DNA of 64,000 nucleotides from positions 5,207,001 to 5,271,000 of the forward strand of contig CM050656.1 of NCBI GenBank assembly GCA_027574665.1, in the 5' to 3' direction. Made by a program: the position numbers and the translations under genes. Positions 50,364 to 61,410 of this stretch are shown here, one piece after another; position 1 is the first letter of the stretch; the number at the start of each line of letters is the position of its first letter. The notes beneath the pieces are model-generated. The model saw only the letters and a list, made by a program, of their open reading frames with translations, made no database searches and was not told the origin of the DNA. The DNA is from Rhynochetos jubatus (Eukaryota; Chordata; Aves; Eurypygiformes; Rhynochetidae).

Positions 50364-51018
50364 TGTTGGCTTTGCGGGGCAAGGTTTTGGTAGCAGAGGG
50401 GGCTACAGGGGTGGCTTCTGTGAGAAGCTGCTGGAAGCCCCCCCTGTGTCCAACAGAGCCAATGCCAGCAGGTTCCAAGACAGACCTGCTGCTGGCCAAG
50501 GCTGAGCCCACCAGCGACGGTGGTAGCGCCTCTGGGATAACATAATTTAGAAGGGGGGGAAAAGGGTGTAAGAACAAAAAGATTCACGTTGGAGAAGTTG
50601 GTGGAGGACTGTCTCCTGTGGGAGGGACCCCAGGCTGGAGCAGGGGGAGAGTGTGAGGACACTCCACTGCAGAGGAGGAAGCGGCAGAGACAAGGTGTGA
50701 TGTACTGACCACAACCCCCATTCCCCATCCTCCTGTGCCGCTGGGGGGGGGAGGAGGGAGAGAAATGGGGAGCAAAGCTGAGCCCAGGAAGCAGGGAGGG
50801 GTGGGGGAAGGGGGTTTGTTAGGTTTGGTTTTGTTTCTCATTATCCTACTTTGATTTGATTTGTAATAAATTAAACTAATTTTTCCCAAGTTGAGTCTGT
50901 TTTGCCCGTGACGGTAATCGCTGAGTGATCTCTCCCTGTTCTGATCTTGACCCAGGAGGCTTACCTTTCTCTCCCCTGCCCAGCTGAGGAGAGGAGTGAC
51001 AGAGCAGCTTTGGCGGGC
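50364..51018 (+). mobile_element. Avian ERVL-type solo LTR, 3' end clipped
   Basis: The segment matches closely a long terminal repeat I recall from many bird genomes and attribute to ERVL-type endogenous retroviruses. It starts TGTTGG and carries the landmarks GCAAGGTTTTGGTAGC, GTGAGAAGCTGCTGGAAGC, a GGTGGTAGCGCCTCTGGGAT block and a TATA-like remnant near 50538. Then come CTGGAG-type short repeats (about 50584-50645), CATTATCCTACTTTGATTTG, an AATAAA signal at 50865-50870 and the R/U5-like part with CTGTTTTGCCCGTGACGGTA (about 50897-50916). The recalled family carries a longer series of short repeats between the TATA region and 50580; most are missing here, an internal deletion. The expected terminal part ending in CA is not seen after about 51018, so no matching target-site duplication could be found. 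No internal gag, pol or second LTR lies within several kb, so it is solo. Orientation is plus. The open frames across it are not proteins. Confidence 0.8.
50865..50870 (+). promoter_or_regulatory. LTR polyadenylation signal AATAAA
   Basis: AATAAA within the LTR, at the place where the recalled family keeps it (TTTGTAATAAATTAAA context). In an intact provirus this would specify the 3' end of the retroviral transcript at the R/U5 junction. Here it could at most terminate plus-strand transcripts crossing the solo LTR. Confidence 0.55.
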
Positions 51019-54000
51019 GTCAAACTCCAAACTTCTTCCCTAAGGAAGTCTGCTTCCACGAGAGGCCACTGTTCCAGAAGTGCTTAGTCCCACTGACTTC
51101 CACCTGAAGCTTTTTGAAAACACGAGTGGAGCTCCAAAATTATCCAGAACATCTCATTTGCGAAGTCTCCCTTATCTGAGGTATTTGGAAATAATTTCAA
51201 CAGGTAGAAGTGAATGGTTGACTTTTCCTGCACAAGCTGTTACCATTTCTTCCTGATATTTCAGTGAGAGTGTGACTAAAGCAGCCCATGTCTGAGCGGG
51301 GTGGGAGCAGAGCACGGTGTGGCAGAGGACACGTGCTGCAGCAGGCAGCACCCATGGGGAATCCTCTCCTCTCTCCGGTAAATACGAGCCTGTTTGAAGA
51401 CACAACTGGCTGCATGAGGATTTTGTCTTAGAGCAGAGCCTTAAATGTTTCACAAGGAGCATATAAACAGGGTATTTGTGGGAAAATCATACTTTCTCCA
51501 GCATCATGGGCATTTTACCCAATCAAAACACACTGCAAGGGCTCAGCATGGCCAGCATCATCCAAAGCTCAGCTATCACATCCATCTGCCTTGCCTGGAA
51601 TTAGTTTGTGTTCTGTTTATTATTTTTCAATGCATTTTGGTGACAAGAATGAATCCGGTTTAGGTGAAGGCTTGAAGCACCTTTTCTTTTTCCCTGCGTA
51701 ATCCTGCAGTGCTTTGAAATTTGCAAACAGCCGTAAAAACACCAACAAGGGCCAAGGAGAGTTTTTTCTGATCTGGTTTTGATATAAGCGATGCGATGCA
51801 ATATGAAAGAGCGTTTACAGAAAGCCCACGATAACAGCGAAAACGTGAAGAGGTTTGATTTTTAAACCCCAAAGTGTGGTGGATATATTAACCAGGAGTT
51901 GGGGAGAGGTCATGCATTCCTCACACGTAGATGTTTTCCAATCCCATCCCTGCCTGGAAAATGCCGTGATCTTTTCCTCCTCCCGTCCCCACGGCCAGGG
52001 AGGGACTGCAGCGCAGGCGGCACACGACGGGGGCCATGCCCAGGGCAGAAGGGGATTGTGCCTTGGCCATGTTGACCAAAGTCCCTGAGAGCCACCCCAA
52101 AACACAGGGAACAAAACCAAATCCCTAAAGAAGGGCTGAATTTCCACGTGGAAGACGGATCCAGTGGCTGCTTGCTTTTCATTTATTTTCTTTGTTCTGT
52201 GTCAGAATATATTACGACACAAATCTTTCTGGCTTGCAGATGTAAAGCATTTTTTGTGGGACAGTAGATACTTATTTCTTCATGATCCTCTGGATTCCTT
52301 TTTTTTTTTTTTCTTTCTCCCAAATTTCAGCATATTTTTCAATATTTTGTGGTGGGGTTTTGAGTAAACCAGAGCATAAAACTGCCTAAGGAATGTTTCT
52401 TTGTAATAGATCTTCATGGGTTGACTTCCTGAGAACATACTCGAGTGAGAGCTCCATCTCAGAGGCTAGTTCCTCTGACATTGTGTGAAGATTAGGATGG
52501 GAGGATAGAAACCCACAAACATTTTGAAGGTTTCACAAAAGGATTTAGAAAAATTACCGAAAGTTTCCCAGTATTTTCTGGGAATATTTTTTTAATTTAT
52601 TTTTTTAATCAATGTTCTATCTTTTCCCTGAAATATATTTGTGGCTTGGACTGTGATAGAAATCTCTCTTGCCAAAATTTTATCGGTCTGAGCATTCATA
52701 ACTCCATGTATGTGGAGGCAACAGGAAGAAATACCGTATCATCCCCTACGAAACTGCACGCAGCTGGAAACCTTGGGCTTCCACCCTACCTTTGAGCCTC
52801 CAGATAAGTCCTGCTTCTTCTGTACTTTTTATTTCAAGCAATTTCCTTCCTCTGAAGCTTTTCATTTCTTCTTGACACCTTATCTGACACGGGCATCCCA
52901 CCTGCGCCCACATGCCGTTTCCTGGGACAGGGCAGCATCCTCCCAACCTCTGCTACTGCTATTTCACCCAGGTTTCTTTGATATATAAGATCTCTGAGGC
53001 TGAGATGGAAAGATTTTTATTCCCATCTTCTTTCACACTTACTCAGCCTCAGGAAAATATAATAAATAATAATAATTAAAAAAAAAAATCAGGATTCTTG
53101 GGAAGCTCAGCTTGGAAAACATCAGTCAGAACACCTTGAAAGCCTCCCTCTCGCTGATAAATCTGACAGGGAACAGTGTCACCAGCTCGCTGCTGGTGAC
53201 AGCTCCCATTCCACATGGGCCCCTGCGGTGACAGCAGGGACAGAGCTCATTTCAGTGGTCTCTGAGCAGGTACCTGGCCTCACCCAGGACAGGGATGGCC
53301 AAGCACAAGCTGAAGCAGATGTGTTCCCACTGCAGCCAGGAGCCACCCTTAGAACAGGATCCAAGCGAAGGTGCTGTTTGCTTTGCCGTGCTATCTCACA
53401 TAAACCACTTGGATTTGCTCTAGGAATAACAAATATGCCTCGCTACTTTGTTTGCATTTTATTCATTCACAGTTAGGATTTCCAAGGGCTCAGAAGCGCG
53501 GGCACACAGATGCTGCTCTGCAGTCAGCCCAGCATTTGGCTGTCAGGATAAAATTCAACCTACACTCAATGCCTACAAGGAAAGAAAAATAAGGAAACCC
53601 ATCTAGATTAACTGGCTCGTTCAGTGTCCCACAAGTTTTCATTCACAGCTTTTGCTGCCAGCGTTGCACCGTTACAAATTGAATGGTTCAAAGCTTGGTT
53701 TCTCCAGGGGCTTTTCCCTTCATATAAAATCCACATTATTGCAATGCATCCCTGTGGCACCGTGCCAGCCAGGACCAGCCATCTGCACACACCAGAGCAA
53801 GAAACTCGCTTGTGCGTAGCCAAAAAAAAAGGGGAAAAAAGTTCATTCATGGACCACACAGTGCTAAGTAGAGGTACAAGGGCTGTATCTGTCCTAGATG
53901 CCCGCTCAGGGACACCTCCAAGCCGGAGCAGCATCTAGGCCATCTGCCCTAGCTTGAATCTGCCGTACACGCTGCTGCCAATTGCCTCCAAAGCCAAAGC

Positions 54001-54769
54001 CAAAGCAAATCGCGCATGCAAGTGCCTCTTGCAGTGGCAAAAACAAATTTCTGGGCTTGGGTCTCTACAGAGAGACCAAACCTGGCTCAGCCTGCTCCTG
54101 TTGCACTATTTGCACTCGCTCCCTTCCCTCGTGGAGTGCGTTAAAACCTAGAAAATAGACCCACCATAATTTTATAAACAGTGTGGGGGAAAAAACCCCA
54201 AAACCCAAGCAGAGCTCACATGGCACATCCCATCCATGGTTACCCAATCACTTCTCAACACGTTACACCTTCAGATCCTAAACAGCCATACGTGCAATCC
54301 CCCCCCATACACAGAAATCTGCCTGTGCAGAACAGCGCTGGGGAGAAACCCCTTATTCAGGGCAGATTGGGGGTGAGCAGGGCAGGGATTTCCACTCTCC
54401 TTCACCGAGCATGTAAAATACTTGATTACTGATATAAAGCAACAGGAAAGTACATCCCCACTGTGCAAAAAACCAAGCACCATGTTGCAGATATGTGAGC
54501 ATTTACTCCGTTCTTGCTCTGGGCTTACTGCCGCTACGCGCTGTTGTTCATCTACCAGCAACATCCACTCCCACTTGAAAAAAACAGCATAACATTTTTA
54601 AAAAAAAAGGCATTCCACATACAGAAACACATGTTTCTCTGTAAATATTTAGAGAACGTGAATCCTCAAGAGACCGGGGTAAAGTGGTGAGAGCGTCAGC
54701 AATCGCTCTCATTGCTTTCCAAACCCCAAACACTAACAGTTACGGCCTTTCTCCATCTCTCTCTTGTAA
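51019..54769. other. Non-coding DNA, no gene seen
   Basis: About 3.7 kb without a supportable gene. A T14 run is at 52299-52312, and an (AAT)n plus poly-A patch is around 53058-53088. A GTGCTTAGTCCCACTGACTT stretch at 51080-51102 faintly recalls the same old palindromic repeat group as 2090 and 11225, but is too short to call. Confidence 0.6.
52299..52312. repeat. T14 homopolymer
   Basis: Fourteen T bases followed by CTTTCTCCC, making a pyrimidine-rich stretch of about 27 bases. Confidence 0.85.
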
Positions 54770-54789
54770 GGAGTGTTTCTTCTTGCCTC

Positions 54790-55085
54790 TGTGCATCCCG
54801 TCGCCGTGGCGCGGGGATGCTTGACACCGTGGGCTCGAGATGTCGCACTCCGCTTGACACTTTATGGGACTTGTAAAACAGCAGGTGTGCGAGATGCAAC
54901 CCCGGGTCAGTCGGTGGGGAATGGAGGCTCCATCCAGGCAAACGAAACAAAGCAAAACAAATCCGCTCCTTTTCATGGCTTGCAGCTGGTCATGAAACGG
55001 CTGGAGCGCTGGAGCCCTCCCTAACCTCGGGGCTGCCGGGGTGTTCTGCGGGCGGCGGAGGGGAGGGGAGCGGGGGTCCGGCGTA
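54790..55085. promoter_or_regulatory. CpG-rich segment, possible CpG island
   Basis: By hand count there are about 24 CpG dinucleotides in roughly 295 bases, densest at 55027-55083 (GGGCGGCGGAGGGGAGG-type sequence). Most of the window has few CpGs, as expected for methylated vertebrate DNA, so this segment stands out and may be unmethylated in the germ line. No TATA box, known core promoter or adjoining first exon was recognised. An enhancer, or the promoter of an unannotated non-coding transcript, are alternatives. Confidence 0.35.
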
Positions 55086-55264
55086 GCCCACCTCTGTCTC
55101 CATGGAAGTGCTTATCAAGTGGAAGGAAGTTATAATAAAATTTACTGCAGTTCCACAAAGTACCACTGTTTGTGTGTTATTAATCACTTACACGGGTCCC
55201 CGTCAGAGGAAATGGCAGCCCCGACAGTGATTTATACGCTATTTAGATAACCTGAGGAGAGTGC

Positions 55265-55640
55265 ATTACAATCTCTGCGCCCAGGCTGTCATCTGCCGAG
55301 GGGTCCCCCCTCCTCCAAACGCCCGGGGGTCCCCTCAGACCCTCCCTTCTGCCTTCAAAGCCACCGCGTGCTTTATCAGAGCCACCGCCAAAGCAGGCGC
55401 TTTCCAAACGCATCCGAACGCGGCGGCTTTTCCCATCGCTGGGAGATCAAACAGTCCCTCCTGCCTGCAAACAAAAAAAATCTGGCTGGAAAACAAAGCA
55501 GCTGTCCCCCGCCTCGAGTCCCCAGGGACATCAAGTGCAGGCGGACAGCAATGCTGCTGCTCCCACCGGGTGTTGAGCCATTGCAGGGCAGCGCCCAGCG
55601 CAGGTCCTGGACACCCCGGCGTCGGAAAATCCCATCGGGA
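55265..55640. promoter_or_regulatory. Second CpG-rich segment
   Basis: About 24 CpGs in roughly 375 bases by hand count, clustered at 55310-55440 and 55508-55640, with a CpG-free gap at 55441-55500. It is separated from the segment at 54790-55085 by an AT-rich interval with few CpGs. Long open frames on both strands here (up to about 200 codons from 55368, plus) follow from the GC content and show no domain. Together the two segments could form one regulatory zone. Confidence 0.3.
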
Positions 55641-56980
55641 TGTTCATTTTGCAGCAGCAAAATAGTTAATTACAGGATTTTAATGTTCTTGCTGAAAAAG
55701 AGATGCAGTTGCATAACGTTTTTTAAAAAAGACTTTTATTTTAATATATGGCTGCAGCAAGCCTGGGGTGCAACACGCTCAGGCAGCAGAAGGTGTTTGG
55801 GGTGCAAGTGCTCCTGCAGCACTGCCCTGGGCTCCAGCAGAGCCCCACAGCTGCTCAGCCCCATGCGATGCAGGGGAGGACAGTGCCGAAGGGACCCGAG
55901 AGGGGAGCCTGCTCTGCTTGCTGGCACTGAGACCCAGGCTAACCTCGTTACACCACTCCTTTTCTCCTCCTGATTGTTCCTCCAGCAAAGCTTTTCCCAC
56001 TCATCATCCTCCACCCCACATCCAGCATGCTCTGGCTGCTGCTTTGTCCTGCAGGATGAGATCTTGCTCCACAGTCCATCCTGGGATGAATGGAAAGGAC
56101 TCACAGGACTCAAACCTGCTTGGGCTGATCTGTGGGCTGGATGTGTCCCGCTCTTTATCCAAGAAGCTGTAAAACTTCTGTTTCTCCCCCGCACCGCTCA
56201 CCCTTGCTTTCTTGTTTTGGTACCTTCAGACCAGCAGGAAAGCCCAATTTCATTTGCTCAGCCTGAACCAAAACATGCTTCTGCACAGAAAAGCCCCAAA
56301 ATCTCTCTTTTCATCCCTAATTTTGTCCCCTCCTGTGATGTGAAAGTTTACATATCCTTGAAAAATCCACGTCCGTGTTTCTGAGGGAGCCTAGAGGAAG
56401 CAGTTCAGGGGGATATGGCAGCAGCACGGCTCATCTCTGTTTCGGTAGAAGGGTTGTTTCCCTTGCCCCTAATCTCTTCTGCGTATCACATTTCCTCTCT
56501 GTTTCATAAATGAACAAATTTACTGTAATCATCAGAGTTTTACTCCAAAATTAAAGGCAGGCTAATACAAAACCATGCACATATTAACTTTGACTTTGCT
56601 TTTGTTAAGTCAGATGTTTCTTAATCGGAACCATATTTTTTTGCGAAGTCTGGTGATTTTACGCACCTTTAAAAAAGAAGAAAAAAAAGGAGTTAACCTT
56701 CCATTAAATATTAACCTTTCTTCGTCATAAACAAGGCAGCTCTAGATCAGTGGTGCTGACATTTGCTTTCACAAATGCAAGTGTTTGTTTCTGTCCTTTT
56801 GTAAACAGAGGTAATGTCTTTGTGGCCTTTTCGTTTCCGTTGACACTGAGGAACACACAGTCTAAAAAGACGGCCCAGAAAGCTCTGGCTGCAGCGCTGG
56901 CTCTTACGGAGAGGCCGAGTCCCACGCTAAGGGTGGCTCTGGTGTCCAAGCAGAGCTCCATGGATTGAGCAGAGCTTGGG
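55641..56980. other. Non-coding DNA, no gene seen
   Basis: About 1.3 kb between the CpG-rich zone and the CR1 element. Overlapping open frames of 130-200 codons occur on both strands around 55736-56384 with no recognisable domain. No other structure was recognised. Confidence 0.5.
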
Positions 56981-57496
56981 TTCTGCATCCAGCTCTGGGG
57001 CCCTCAGCACAAGAAGGATATCGAGCGGTTGGACCAAGTCCAGAGGAGGCCACGAAGATGCTCAGAGGGCTGGAGCCCCTCTGCTGTGGGGACAGGCTGG
57101 GAGAGTTGGGGTTGTTCAGCCTGGAGAAGAGAAGGCTCCAGGGAGACCTTAGAGCACATTCCAGTGCCTGGGAGGGCTACAAGAAAGCTGAGGGGGGGGG
57201 GGGCTTTTTACAAGGACAGGGAGTGACAGGACAAGGGGTAATGGGTTTAAACTGAAAGTGGGAAGATTTAGATTGGACATCAGGAAAAAGTTCTTCCCCG
57301 AGAGGGTGGGAAGGCACTGGGACAGGTTGCCCAGAGAAGCTGTGGGTGCCCCATCCCTGGAAGTGTCCAAGGCCAGGCTGGATGAGGCTTGGAGCAACCT
57401 GGTCTAGTGGAAGGTGTCCCTGCCTATGGCAGGGGGGTGGGAGTGGATGGGCTTCAAGGTCCCTTCCAACCCAAACCATTGCATGATTCTATAATT
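56981..57496 (+). mobile_element. CR1 LINE, 5'-truncated, 3' end intact
   Basis: This is the classic avian CR1 3' region in sense orientation. Landmarks in order are TTCTGCATCCAGCTCTGGGG at the left edge (56981-57000), CCAGAGGAGGCCACGAAGAT, CTGGGAGAGTTGGGGTTGTT, TTCAGCCTGGAGAAGAGAAG, GGACATCAGGAAAAAGTTCT, GAGAGGGTGGGAAGGCACTG, GGTTGCCCAGAGAAGCTGTG and GGTCCCTTCCAACCCAAACC. It ends in the short terminal repeat ATGATTCTATAATT. CR1 elements move by target-primed reverse transcription and usually lose their 5' part; about 4 kb of the full element, including nearly all of the ORF2 reverse transcriptase, is absent. No target-site duplication is expected. A G12 run at 57192-57203 is a local expansion. 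The good match to consensus makes this the youngest-looking LINE in the window. Confidence 0.95.
57192..57203. repeat. G12 run inside the CR1
   Basis: Twelve G bases where the CR1 consensus has only a short G run (CTGGAGAGGGGCTTTTTACA type). It is a post-insertion expansion or a sequencing-length error. Confidence 0.8.
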
Positions 57497-60400
57497 AGAG
57501 AGCTTGAAATCCAGAAACCTTCTCAGAAGTTTGTTTGGAAGCCCAGAGTGGACATTTTGGCCCTGGCAGCCATCCAGCTGGTGACACAGAATCCCTGCCA
57601 TCACTGCAGGTTTCCGTCAAGCCCCGGCCCAGCTCAGGACTCAGGACCATACATCCAGTTGGACTGATGCCCTCGCTTCTGCCTGGGTGATATAAACCAT
57701 CATTGCCAAGAAGCAACAGAGGCTAGAGACGAGTGTTGGAGAGGAAAAGGCCATCCTGACACAAAAAGGCTGCACCCGGCAAGGGACTACTCACTGTGTG
57801 CAATGCAGGTCTCCCCTCCTTGCCACGTTCCACCTTTCAGTGCCGTTAGGATGATTTGGATACCGTTGGAGACTTTAAACAATATTAGACAACTGTGTTC
57901 ATCTGAAATGACCCTTTATTTTCCCTGGATTTGCAGGCTGTTGAGACCAATCCCACTTCTTCCCACTCTTCCCCGCTATTCCACGCTGGAGCTCTCAGCT
58001 GCTGTCTGAAGCAAGCATTAAAACTGCCAGAGAAAGGATTTAACAGCCCAGGAGACCTTACCCAGCCATGGCATCCCTGTCTCTGCTTCAACCACAAGCT
58101 CACACACTGGCCACAGGGCTAAAAATAAATCAGTGCTATTAAAATCAGAAAGCAAGTTGTACTTTTTCGCTCATCTTGCAGGTTTGAGTAGCAGCAGCTA
58201 AAATAACTGATTTGTTTTGTTGTTTTCCTCAGCTTATTTTAATCCTCATATGGCTAAGTTATGAAATTGTGGTGGCACATTTATTTACTCAAAGTATTCA
58301 TTCAGGAGCAGCAGACCACTGAAACCCACAATTTTACTCATGAAGCAATCCCTCTGCAAACAGAAGCACCAGTTTTCTGCTCGTGAACAACAACAGCAGA
58401 GAAAGAAGAAAAGTCTAAATAGGACGGAGACAGAGGGTTCAATAACACAGCTCGCTTTTCAAAACAGCCTTACAAAAATGCTGTTTGTACCACAGATCTC
58501 AGCTGGACAATACCAGGAATGTCAGGAATCTCATTTCTAGAGTCCAGTCTTTGGGGATAAAGGCAGTTTTTAAGAAATACCCGATGATACGATCCCGAAA
58601 ACAGTTATATAAATCACAGCTGACGCAGCACAGAAAACAGCTACTTTGGAGTTCCAGCCACTGCGGCAAGATGTGCGTGTATCTGTTGGCCTGTGTCTTA
58701 CAGGACAGCTTATTCCAAGAGCGAGTGCTTTGGAAGTACCCTAATCAACCCTTCCAACCAACAGGCGGCAGGAAGGTGTTGTGCCTGAGCTCTCACGTCA
58801 GCGGGCTTGTTTGGCTGGTGCAGCGTAAATGAGAGAAAAATAACATTTTCATGGTAGCAACGGTAACGTATTTCCATCAGTGTGAAAAATGTGTACTTCT
58901 CTTTCCTAAGAGCGTGACAAGCACAAATGAGCTGCCCGCGGTGACGTAGGACGTCAGCGGCAGTAGGAGCGATTTGTGACTTGCCCACGTCCTCGGCAGC
59001 AGCAGTTTGACCCCGTTCTGAATCAGCGTTTCTAAGAAGCTTTATGGACCTGAGAGCTCTTTCTGAAGGGGGGGAGCTGGGAGGTTTGCTCCCAACCCGC
59101 ACCCTCCTGAAGGCATTAGGAGCTCTCCTCTGTTAAGCTGGCATGACCCGGTAATGATTTCTCACCAGGTTTTCCTTCATATTTTTATCTTCTCACTTAA
59201 TTTTCCTCCTCAGCCCGTATCACAGCTGCTTTTCTTCACTGACCCACTGCCACGCTCCTGTGAGGCGGCAGCAAGCACCTTCACCAGCATCACTGACAAC
59301 CAGAGGAGGACAGAAACTGCAGGAACTCAGCCCAGTTCCCCCTGGCATTTCCTAATTGGCATCCCCTGCCCACGTGGGATCAACTGCATCTCTAAACTCG
59401 CTCTGTCAGCAAGGTATCAAAGGAGACATCCAAAGCGAATCTCCAGACCTGCGGGATGTAAACCTTTGTTCGTTACGTGCCTGTGACGCAGAGCAGAGAC
59501 ATGACACAGGAGCTGCCCGAGGATGGATGGGCTAATTAACGCACCGGCTGTCTCTGGGGAGCTGGTTGGAAGGAGCTGGCTTAAAGGACGGAGGCTTGAT
59601 GGGCCAGCGGGGAGTCTGTGCGCTCCGTTGACATGCTGCGGTAGCAATTTTCTGGTGAAAAATGATGACAGCTTTGGAAGATGAAGGATCAGCCCAGGGA
59701 AGGGAGAGAGAAGATCTAAAGTAAATTGGGACCGTGGCTGCATCGGCATACCCATGCTGCCAGGCACCCTGAGGGGAGGTGACCCTTGCAGCCCCATTGC
59801 CTTCCTGGAGGATGGGATGGGCTGGCCACAAAGCCACCTTCCCTTCTTCAGTCCCACACCATCTGTAACCCTGTGACAGAGCAGGGAGCAGAGGGGAAAC
59901 CAGCACACTCTCCAGAGACATCTCGTGACTACCGAATGTCACGGACCTGTTCCCTTCCTCCGTCATTAGCTCTGCACGGAGAGCCTCCGTGTCCACCTTG
60001 GTGGTACTCAAGTCCATCCTCCCTCCCCCAAGCCCACCAGCTGCAGGATATCGGGGTCTCTCAGCCCCATATCCGCAGTCAGGGTCTGGCCCTGCTACCC
60101 CCAGCATCAGTGGCTGGATTTCCCTCGATCGAGTGTTGCCCTGAGTGATTAACCAGACAAACACCACCCTGCAGCGGACCAGCTGGACGGGTGACTTGAA
60201 AGCAGTTTTGCTCATGATGTGCTTGGACTCTGCCTGGTGAGAGCCGAAGGGTGAAGCTAAAAACATCATTCACCAGAGAGCACATTTTTGCATTTCAAAG
60301 AAAAAACAATTTCACTTGCTAATAAATGATTTGTTTATTTACCCTTTCCTCCCAGAGAACGGTTTCGTGGCTGCAAGGCCAGATAACTTATGCTTCTATT

Positions 60401-61284
60401 TAACTCGCGTGTGACTTCGAGGTCATCCATTCAGGGAAGTGTAGTACTTCTTAGGATGGTATGGAGCAAAAATAGGCTGGACGCTTGCCAGACGGGAGGT
60501 TTGCATCTCCCCACGCAGAAGACACCCAAAAGGCAGTCTGGCTGGTGGCCACGTGGAGCAGAGAGGTCAGGGGCCATCCATCAGGTTGGGTCCTCTCTGG
60601 GTGAGCAGAGAGGAGTAAATAAGTAGTTAAGTCTCCTGCACCATCCCTGGAATTGGAAAAGCCATTGGGAGTGGTGTTTTTTTGCCGTGCAGCACAGCAC
60701 AAACTCAGCCAGTTTGTTTTGTTTGCTAATGTAGCCCAACACGGCGACTGGTGGGTAAATTTAATCGGTTTGAGAACACGCAGTTCCTGGATAGGTTTTG
60801 AGATATGCTCAACAGTGAACCCGTTTCCCTGGACTGCTTCGAGGGTTGGGGTTTTGGTTTGTTTGCTTCCCCTTTGCTTTGTTTTTAACACAGAGCAGAC
60901 CTCATTTATTGTAACAGGAAAACCGAGAGCTCTTATAAAGTCGCGATTGTGCTCTTGCCAAGTGTTTGGGATGCTAGAGCTGGGATTTTTTTTTTCAATA
61001 AGGAAAAGCTCCCTGCTCCCCCTCACAGGTAAACCTGGTAAACACTTCTCAAAGGTCAGTTTTCCTTCCTGTACCACTTGCCTTAGAAACATTTGTTTCA
61101 CATGTTGGTAATTTTCAGATGAAAATCTCAGCGATTCAGAACCGAAGCACCCATATTCAGGGTTTAAACAGAAAAAAAAATAATGTTCCAATATAACTTT
61201 TCAGTTTCTTCTGAAGCTCCAGCCGTCGCCCAGAGAGAAGGCTGCAGTGCTACAGATGCCGTCTAATTAATCCTCCTTGCACTT
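57497..61284. other. Non-coding DNA, no gene seen
   Basis: About 3.8 kb without a supportable gene. Two of the longest open frames of the window lie here on the minus strand (59532-60269, 245 codons; 60451-61191, 246 codons). Neither contains a recognisable domain and both are overlapped by sizeable open frames on the other strand. A CRE-type inverted site is at 58942-58956. Confidence 0.5.
58942..58956. promoter_or_regulatory. Inverted pair of CRE half-sites
   Basis: TGACGTAGGACGTCA is a perfect inverted repeat: TGACGT, three spacer bases, ACGTCA. Each half is the core recognised by CREB/ATF-type bZIP factors. It lies in a locally CpG-rich patch (GCCCGCGGTGACGTAGG onwards). In methylated vertebrate DNA, two retained TGACGT cores so close together are uncommon, which suggests but does not show selection. 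No adjoining promoter was recognised. Confidence 0.35.
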
Positions 61285-61410
61285 TCGGTATTAACCTCAA
61301 TTTACAGATCAGAAAAATGAGACAGGAGGGAGTTGAGTGACACCTGTAATGAACACAATGCTTCACTCGGCCAAGGACTACAGCTCGTGAACCCCTGCTT
61401 CCCAATTCCC
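61285..61410 (+). mobile_element. MIR-like ancient SINE relic
   Basis: In order the segment shows TTAACCTCAATTTACAGATC, AGAAAAATGAGACAGGAGGG, AGTTGAGTGACACCTG, CGGCCAAGGACTACAGCTCG and TGAACCCCTGCTTCCCAATTC. These follow the MIR landmarks CCCATTTTACAGATG, GGAAACTGAGGCACAGAG, GGTTAAGTGACTTG, CCCAAGGTCACACAGC and TGAACCCAGGTCT. About 20 unrelated bases, including GTAATGAACACAATG, sit between the GTGAC and CCAAGG blocks and look like an insertion. It is older-looking than the copy at 42695 but still in clear order. Confidence 0.65.

Noticed and set aside
50171..51030. Open frames of 124-148 codons across the LTR
   Set aside because: They are by-products of LTR sequence; LTRs of this type do not encode proteins.
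55368..56384. Open frames of 130-200 codons on both strands, one minus-strand stop lying inside an AATAAA (55735-55740)
   Set aside because: The overlap of stop and AATAAA looked like a compact 3' end. However, both strands are open, no domain is recognisable, and no clear downstream cleavage context is visible.
59532..60269. 245-codon open frame on the minus strand
   Set aside because: No recognisable domain or low-complexity signature of a real protein. The region is GC-richer and sizeable open frames overlap it on the other strand (59786-60148), so chance is the simpler explanation.
60451..61191. 246-codon open frame on the minus strand
   Set aside because: It reads as random translation, is overlapped by a 152-codon frame on the plus strand, and has no family resemblance.
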